Under the pieces are notes generated by a model. It ran no database searches. It was given only the letters and a program-made list of their open reading frames with translations, and was not told where the DNA came from. Below are positions 59,772 through 64,000 of a stretch of 64,000 nt of DNA, one piece after another. Source of the stretch: Microbacterium keratanolyticum (GTDB lineage: Bacteria; Actinomycetota; Actinomycetes; Actinomycetales; Microbacteriaceae); the NCBI RefSeq assembly GCF_016907255.1, contig NZ_JAFBBQ010000001.1, positions 2,604,001-2,668,000 on the forward strand. The letters are read 5' to 3'. Each line of letters begins with the position of its first letter. Position 1 is the first letter of the stretch. Position numbers and translations under genes: made by a program.

Positions 59772-59848
59772 CACGGGGTGCCGCGCCATCGCGGCTGAGA
59801 ACAGACCCGTCGAACCTGATCTAGTTCGTACTAGCGAAGGGATGTCGC
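59767..59848 (+). promoter_or_regulatory. TPP riboswitch (THI element)
   Basis: The conserved core is plain: ACACGGGGTGCC, GCGGCTGAGA, ACCCGTCGAACCTGATCTAG and CTAGCGAAGGGA. The 5' stem strand overlaps the epimerase stop codon. AAGGGA (59837-59842), part of the conserved 3' segment, is also the ribosome site of the next gene seven bases before ATG 59850, so ligand binding should block translation directly. Confidence 0.95.
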
Positions 59849-59849
59849 A

Positions 59850-61409
59850 ATGAGCGATCGTCTGCGTGTGCCATCATCCGTCTCTGCCGCCCGCACGGGC
59901 GCGCCGTTCATTCCGCGAGTGCTCAGCATCGCGGGGAGCGATCCGTCCGGCGGGGCGGGGATCCAGGCCGATCTGAAATCCATCTCGGCCAACGGCGGAT
60001 TCGGGATGGCCGCGCTCACCGCTCTGACTGCCCAGAACACGCAGGGGGTGCGCGACGTGCATGTGCCTCCGGTGTCGTTCCTCCGTGCGCAACTGGAGGC
60101 GCTCGCCGTAGACATCCAGATCGATGCGGTCAAGATCGGGATGCTCGCGAACGAGGACGTCATCGTCGAGGTGGGGCGCTGGCTGGCGGAGGTGCGCCCC
60201 GAAGTCGTCGTGATCGATCCGGTCATGGTTGCCACGAGTGGTGACCGCCTGCTGGATCCTGCGGCAGAGGATGCGCTACGCAGGCTGCTGCCGCTCGCGC
60301 ACCTGGTGACACCGAACCTTCGTGAGCTCGCGGTGCTCACCGGCCGGGAGATCGGTGAGGAGTGGGACGCGGCGCTGGATGCTGCGGAGCAGCTGTCGCT
60401 CGATCTCGGCACCGCCGTGCTCGTGAAGGGCGGGCACCTGGCGGGCGCCCACACTCCCGATGCCCTGGTCGATGCTGCTCGTGCGCTCCGGCAGGAGTTT
60501 CCCGGGTCGCGCATCGACACCACGCACACGCACGGGACCGGATGCTCGCTGTCATCGGCGCTGGCCACGCGTCGCGCGTCCGGCGAGGACTGGCCGACCG
60601 CCGTGGCCTCTGCACGTGCGTGGCTGCGGGAGTCGCTGGAAGCGGCAGACGAGCTGCAGGTCGGGAGCGGAAGCGGACCCGTTCATCACTTTGCCGGCCT
60701 CTGGGCGCGGGGGAGCGTGATGACGCGTCCCCAGGCCGAGCAGCTCGCCTCCGACTGGTGGGAGATCATTCGACCGATTCGTGATGGCATCGACGAGCTG
60801 CCCTTCATCCGTGCACTCGCGGACGGCACGCTCGCGCACGCGCCGTTCGTGTTCTACCTGGCACAGGACGCGCTCTACCTCCGGGAGTACGCCCGCGTGC
60901 TCGCGGAGGCGGCGCGCATCGCCCCGACGTCCGAGGAGCAGGCGTTCTGGGCGGGATCCGCACAGGGCGCGATCGCCGGGGAGCTTGAACTGCACGCCTC
61001 CTGGCTCACCCCCGCACAGGGCATCACCGCAGAGACATTCGCCGCCGCGCAGGCTCCGGCGACCACCGCCTACCTTGACCACCTCCGTGCGACCGCCTTC
61101 GACGGCGACTACGCCGTGCTGATCGCCGCGCTCCTCCCGTGCTTCTGGCTCTATTCCGATCTAGGAGAGCGCCTGCACGCGGGAGCCTTCGGCGAGTACG
61201 CTCGCGATCCGGAGCACCCCTACGCCTCCTGGCTCGCGACCTATGCCGATCCCGCGTTCGCCGAGTCCACCCAGCAGGCGATCGCCTTCGTCGCGCAGGC
61301 CGCCGCCTCCGCGAGCCCGGAGATGAGAGAGCGGATGCTGCGCGCGTTCACCGCCGCGTCGCAGCACGAGCTCGCCTTCTTCGCCGCGCCGCTCACCGTC
61401 GCACTGTGA
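59850..61409 (+). CDS. thiD: Fused HMP/HMP-P kinase (ThiD) and TenA-type thiaminase II
   Basis: The 519-residue protein joins two thiamin enzymes. The ThiD part (about 20-275) has SIAGSDPSGGAGIQADLK and THTHGTGCSLSSALA and phosphorylates hydroxymethylpyrimidine. A linker leads to a TenA domain (about 290-519) with LPCFWLYSDLGE (catalytic Cys region) and HELAFFAAPL, which salvages pyrimidine from degraded thiamin. The fusion suits HMP recycling. Expression is controlled by the upstream TPP riboswitch. ATG 59850 is seven bases after the ribosome site in the riboswitch. Confidence 0.95.
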   Translation: MSDRLRVPSSVSAARTGAPFIPRVLSIAGSDPSGGAGIQADLKSISANGGFGMAALTALTAQNTQGVRDVHVPPVSFLRAQLEALAVDIQIDAVKIGMLANEDVIVEVGRWLAEVRPEVVVIDPVMVATSGDRLLDPAAEDALRRLLPLAHLVTPNLRELAVLTGREIGEEWDAALDAAEQLSLDLGTAVLVKGGHLAGAHTPDALVDAARALRQEFPGSRIDTTHTHGTGCSLSSALATRRASGEDWPTAVASARAWLRESLEAADELQVGSGSGPVHHFAGLWARGSVMTRPQAEQLASDWWEIIRPIRDGIDELPFIRALADGTLAHAPFVFYLAQDALYLREYARVLAEAARIAPTSEEQAFWAGSAQGAIAGELELHASWLTPAQGITAETFAAAQAPATTAYLDHLRATAFDGDYAVLIAALLPCFWLYSDLGERLHAGAFGEYARDPEHPYASWLATYADPAFAESTQQAIAFVAQAAASASPEMRERMLRAFTAASQHELAFFAAPLTVAL

Positions 61410-61490
61410 CGGCGAGATGACGGTGTGATTTGCGCAGGTCGGGCGCGGCGCGTTATCGTCGCGGCATGCGCTCGGCCTCTCACACCGCTC

Positions 61491-61511
61491 CGACACTCGT
61501 CTCGAGTGTTG
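61491..61511 (+). repeat. Inverted repeat in the thiD-argC intergenic region
   Basis: CGACACTCG-TCT-CGAGTGTTG forms a nine-bp stem with one G-T pair. It lies in a 225-base gap (61410-61634) that otherwise shows no ORF or T-box core. It lacks a T-tract, so its role (operator or leader element) is unclear. Confidence 0.35.
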
Positions 61512-61622
61512 CTGGTGCGCGCCGACGTCAGGGCGGACGCCGACTTTAGGCGACCCCTGCGCTCCTGCCTTCGGCGGGATGAGTGCCGGTGTCGCCGCCC
61601 CGGTCCCTCCAGCTCCGACCGT

Positions 61623-61628
61623 TAAGGT
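61623..61628 (+). promoter_or_regulatory. -10-like TAAGGT upstream of argC
   Basis: TAAGGT ends six bases before ATG 61635. The overlapping TAGATA could be the element instead. Confidence 0.4.
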
Positions 61629-61634
61629 AGATAC

Positions 61635-62687
61635 ATGACGTATTCCGTCGCCGTCTCCGGCGCATCCGGCTATGCGGGTGGCGAGATTCTTCGCTTGCTC
61701 GCCGGCCACCCCGACATCGAGATCCGCACAGTGACCGCGCATTCCAATGCCGGCCAGCCGCTCATCGAGCACCAGCCGCACCTGCGTTCGCTCGCACATC
61801 TCACGCTGCAGGACACGACGCCCGCGATCCTCGCCGGTCACGACATCGTGTTCCTCGCGCTGCCGCACGGCCAGTCCGGCCAGTACACCGACGCGCTCGG
61901 CGACACTCCGCTCGTCATCGACGCAGGAGCCGATCATCGCCTCACCTCGCAGGACGCGTGGGACGCCTTCTATGGCGGCGCGTTCCACGAGCCCTGGTCC
62001 TATGGCGTTCCGGAGCTTCTCGTCGACGGGACCAAACAGCGTTCGCACCTGGTCGGCGCGCGGCGCATCGCCGCTCCCGGATGCAACGCCTCGACTGTGA
62101 GCCTCAGCCTTGCGCCGGGCGTCGCCGCCGGTGTCATCGATCCGTCTGACATCGTGGCCGTCCTTGCCGTGGGGCCTTCAGGTGCGGGCAAGAGCGCGAA
62201 GACCAACCTGCTCGCGAGCGAGATCCTCGGCTCCGCGAACCCCTACGCGGTCGGAGGCACCCACCGCCACATCCCCGAGATCCGGCAGGCGCTCGCCGCG
62301 GCATCCGGAGCGGCCGACGATCGCATCCGCATCTCCTTCACCCCGGTCCTCGTGCCGATGTCGCGGGGAATCCTCGCTACCGTCACGGCACCGATCGTCG
62401 AGGGAACGAGCGACGCGCAGATCCGCGCGGCGTGGCAGGACGCCTACGGTGACGAGACCTTCGTGCAGCTGCTGCCCGAAGGGCATTTCCCGCGCACGGC
62501 TGACGTGCTCGGTGCGAACACGGCGCTGATGGGCCTCGCGATCGACCGTGCGGCGAACCGCGTCACGATCGTCACCGCGGTCGACAACCTCGTCAAGGGC
62601 ACCGCGGGCGCGGCCGTCCAATCCATGAACATCGCGTTGGGTCTTCCCGAGGGCACCGCGCTCAGCACGAACGGAGTAGCCCCGTGA
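61635..62687 (+). CDS. argC: N-acetyl-gamma-glutamyl-phosphate reductase
   Basis: The 350-residue NADPH-dependent enzyme reduces N-acetylglutamyl phosphate in arginine synthesis. [20 protein letters not shown] is the Rossmann entry, LALPHGQSG and Cys150 in [11 protein letters not shown] form the active site, and [15 protein letters not shown] and [12 protein letters not shown] are family blocks. It begins the argCJB run, with argJ overlapping by four bases (GTGA). Confidence 0.97.
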   Translation: MTYSVAVSGASGYAGGEILRLLAGHPDIEIRTVTAHSNAGQPLIEHQPHLRSLAHLTLQDTTPAILAGHDIVFLALPHGQSGQYTDALGDTPLVIDAGADHRLTSQDAWDAFYGGAFHEPWSYGVPELLVDGTKQRSHLVGARRIAAPGCNASTVSLSLAPGVAAGVIDPSDIVAVLAVGPSGAGKSAKTNLLASEILGSANPYAVGGTHRHIPEIRQALAAASGAADDRIRISFTPVLVPMSRGILATVTAPIVEGTSDAQIRAAWQDAYGDETFVQLLPEGHFPRTADVLGANTALMGLAIDRAANRVTIVTAVDNLVKGTAGAAVQSMNIALGLPEGTALSTNGVAP

Positions 62688-63841
62688 GCGTCACCGCCCC
62701 GCAGGGATTCGAAGCGGCGGGAGTCGCCGCAGGCCTCAAGTCGACAGGCAAGCCCGACGTCGCCGTGGTCGTGAACCGGGGCCCCCGCAAGGTCGGCGCC
62801 GCGGTGTTCACGAGCAACCGCGCCAAGGCCAACCCGATCCTGTGGTCGCAGCAGGTGGTCGCCGATCGCGTCGTCGAGGCCGTCGTGCTGAACTCCGGGG
62901 GAGCGAACTGCTTCACCGGCGAGTTCGGTTTCCAGACCACGCATCAGACGGCGGAGAAGGCCGCGGAGCTGCTGGGCATCAGCGCCGGCGACGTCGTGGT
63001 CTGCTCCACCGGGCTGATCGGCGTCGGCGACGAGACGTTCCGCGCCAATGTGCTGGCCGGAGTCGAGGCCGGCATCGCGGCGCTCAGCGCGGACGGTGGG
63101 CAGAGCGCCGCCGAGGCCATCATGACGACCGACTCCGTCTCCAAGACGGCAGTCGTCCAGGGCGACGGCTGGACGATCGGCGGCATGGCGAAGGGCGCGG
63201 GCATGCTCGCACCGGGACTCGCCACGATGCTCGTCGTGATCACGACCGACGCCGACCTCGAGGCCTCCGAGGCGGATGCGCTGCTGCGTCGCGCGACGGG
63301 CGTGACGTTCGATCGCCTCGATTCGGACGGCTGCATGTCGACGAACGACCAGGTCACCCTCCTCGCGAACGGTGCATCGGGTGTCCGTCCCGATCTCGAC
63401 GAGTTCGCGGCAGCGCTCACCGCGCTGAGCCAGGAGCTGGCACAGAAGCTGCAGGGCGACGCCGAGGGCGCCAGCCATGACATCACGATCGAGGTCCGCG
63501 GCGCTGCGAGCGAAGACGATGCGGTCGAGGTCGGCCGCTCCGTCGCTCGCAACAACCTCTTCAAGGCCGCCATCTTCGGCAACGACCCCAACTGGGGCCG
63601 GGTGCTCGCCGCGATCGGCACGACCCGTGCCGATTTCGACCCCTACAACGTCGATGTCTTCATGAACGGCGTCCGCGTCTGCACGGCAGGAGGGCCCGAT
63701 CGCCCGCGCGAGGAGGTCGATCTGACCCCGCGCGCGACGCACCTCGTCATCGACCTGCTGGTCGGCGAGGCCACCGCCACGATCCTCACCAACGACCTCA
63801 CACACGACTACGTTCACGAGAACAGCGCATACGCCTCATGA
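62684..63841 (+). CDS. argJ: Bifunctional ornithine acetyltransferase / N-acetylglutamate synthase
   Basis: The 385-residue enzyme recycles the acetyl group in arginine synthesis and self-cleaves at Ala180-Thr181 (GLATML), the N-terminal nucleophile site. Other conserved blocks are [30 protein letters not shown] and [16 protein letters not shown] 62684 overlaps the argC stop. The following argB ATG overlaps its stop. Whether it is mono- or bifunctional cannot be told from sequence alone. Confidence 0.97.
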   Translation: MSVTAPQGFEAAGVAAGLKSTGKPDVAVVVNRGPRKVGAAVFTSNRAKANPILWSQQVVADRVVEAVVLNSGGANCFTGEFGFQTTHQTAEKAAELLGISAGDVVVCSTGLIGVGDETFRANVLAGVEAGIAALSADGGQSAAEAIMTTDSVSKTAVVQGDGWTIGGMAKGAGMLAPGLATMLVVITTDADLEASEADALLRRATGVTFDRLDSDGCMSTNDQVTLLANGASGVRPDLDEFAAALTALSQELAQKLQGDAEGASHDITIEVRGAASEDDAVEVGRSVARNNLFKAAIFGNDPNWGRVLAAIGTTRADFDPYNVDVFMNGVRVCTAGGPDRPREEVDLTPRATHLVIDLLVGEATATILTNDLTHDYVHENSAYAS

Positions 63842-64000
63842 CCGACATCCAGGACACTCCCGCCGGAGTCGCCGCCGAGAAGGCGACGACCCTCATCGAG
63901 TCGCTGCCGTGGCTGAAGAAGTTCCGCGACCAGATCGTCGTCGTCAAGTACGGCGGTAACGCGATGGTCTCGGACGAGCTTCAGGACGCGTTCGCGCAGG
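63838..64000 (+). CDS. argB: Acetylglutamate kinase, N-terminal part
   Basis: The gene is cut by the right window edge after 54 residues. ATG 63838 overlaps the argJ stop. [21 protein letters not shown] is the conserved ATP-binding start of acetylglutamate kinase, preceded by [21 protein letters not shown]. Its position after argJ in argCJB is the usual order. Confidence 0.93.
   Translation, partial: MTDIQDTPAGVAAEKATTLIESLPWLKKFRDQIVVVKYGGNAMVSDELQDAFAQ

Noticed and set aside
61425..61625. Small ORF between thiD and argC
   Set aside because: Arg/Pro/Ser-rich with no ribosome site or motif, and it spans a stem-loop; noncoding is more likely.

Overview
The window reads as one contiguous stretch of a GC-rich actinobacterial chromosome, most probably Microbacterium or a close Microbacteriaceae relative. 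This rests on protein sequences, on gene orders shared with Mycobacterium (metalloprotease/PDZ-Lon/UPF0182; infC-rpmI-rplT-trmH; pheST-argCJB; divergent lexA/LysM), on PriA-type HisA, and on a divergent Ku/LigD pair. No insertion sequence, prophage, CRISPR array or rRNA was seen. About 63 protein genes and two tRNA genes are packed tightly, many with ATGA/GTGA stop-start overlaps.

Layout. 1-7.9 kb: a truncated zinc metalloprotease, PDZ-Lon protease, UPF0182 membrane protein, Tat-exported orphan, initiator tRNA, nitrilase-family amidase and a class I aminotransferase. 8-18 kb: HtrA-type protease, a cell-surface polymer cluster (three CDP-glycerol glycerophosphotransferase-family proteins and a GT2 glycosyltransferase), a sugar porter, an EcsC-like protein and a LicC-like cytidylyltransferase. 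18-31 kb: ABC exporter with a histone-like N-terminal extension, DUF3039, pncB, murI-rph-rdgB, two DedA proteins, a CDF metal exporter, and the Ku/LigD NHEJ pair. 31-36 kb: tRNA-Leu and a seven-gene tad pilus operon. 36-44 kb: HIT protein, MFS, prfB, ftsEX, smpB, S9 peptidase, lexA. 44-49 kb: SOS-type LysM gene, then hisC-hisB-hisH-hisA and an SseB protein. 49-52 kb: infC-rpmI-rplT-trmH. 52-55 kb: a glutamate-type ABC transporter. 55-64 kb: pheST, an epimerase, a TPP riboswitch with a ThiD-TenA fusion, and argC-argJ-argB (argB cut by the window edge).

Regulation is the most informative layer. About twenty genes have a TANNNT hexamer ending 6-9 nt before the start codon and no Shine-Dalgarno sequence, the signature of leaderless mRNAs. 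Other signals are a terminator hairpin whose loop holds the next gene's -10 and whose 3' arm holds its start codon; a LexA-box promoter followed by a 5'-terminal 40-nt hairpin; an AC-N9-AC (GlnR-like) array before the glutamate transporter; a palindrome filling the spacer of an internal his promoter; an ATC start codon and structured leader for infC; and a TPP riboswitch that begins inside the preceding gene. No clearly new multi-gene system was found. The best leads for something undescribed are the terminator-promoter-start element, the SOS leader hairpin, the histone-like extension on the ABC ATPase and the glycerophosphotransferase cluster.
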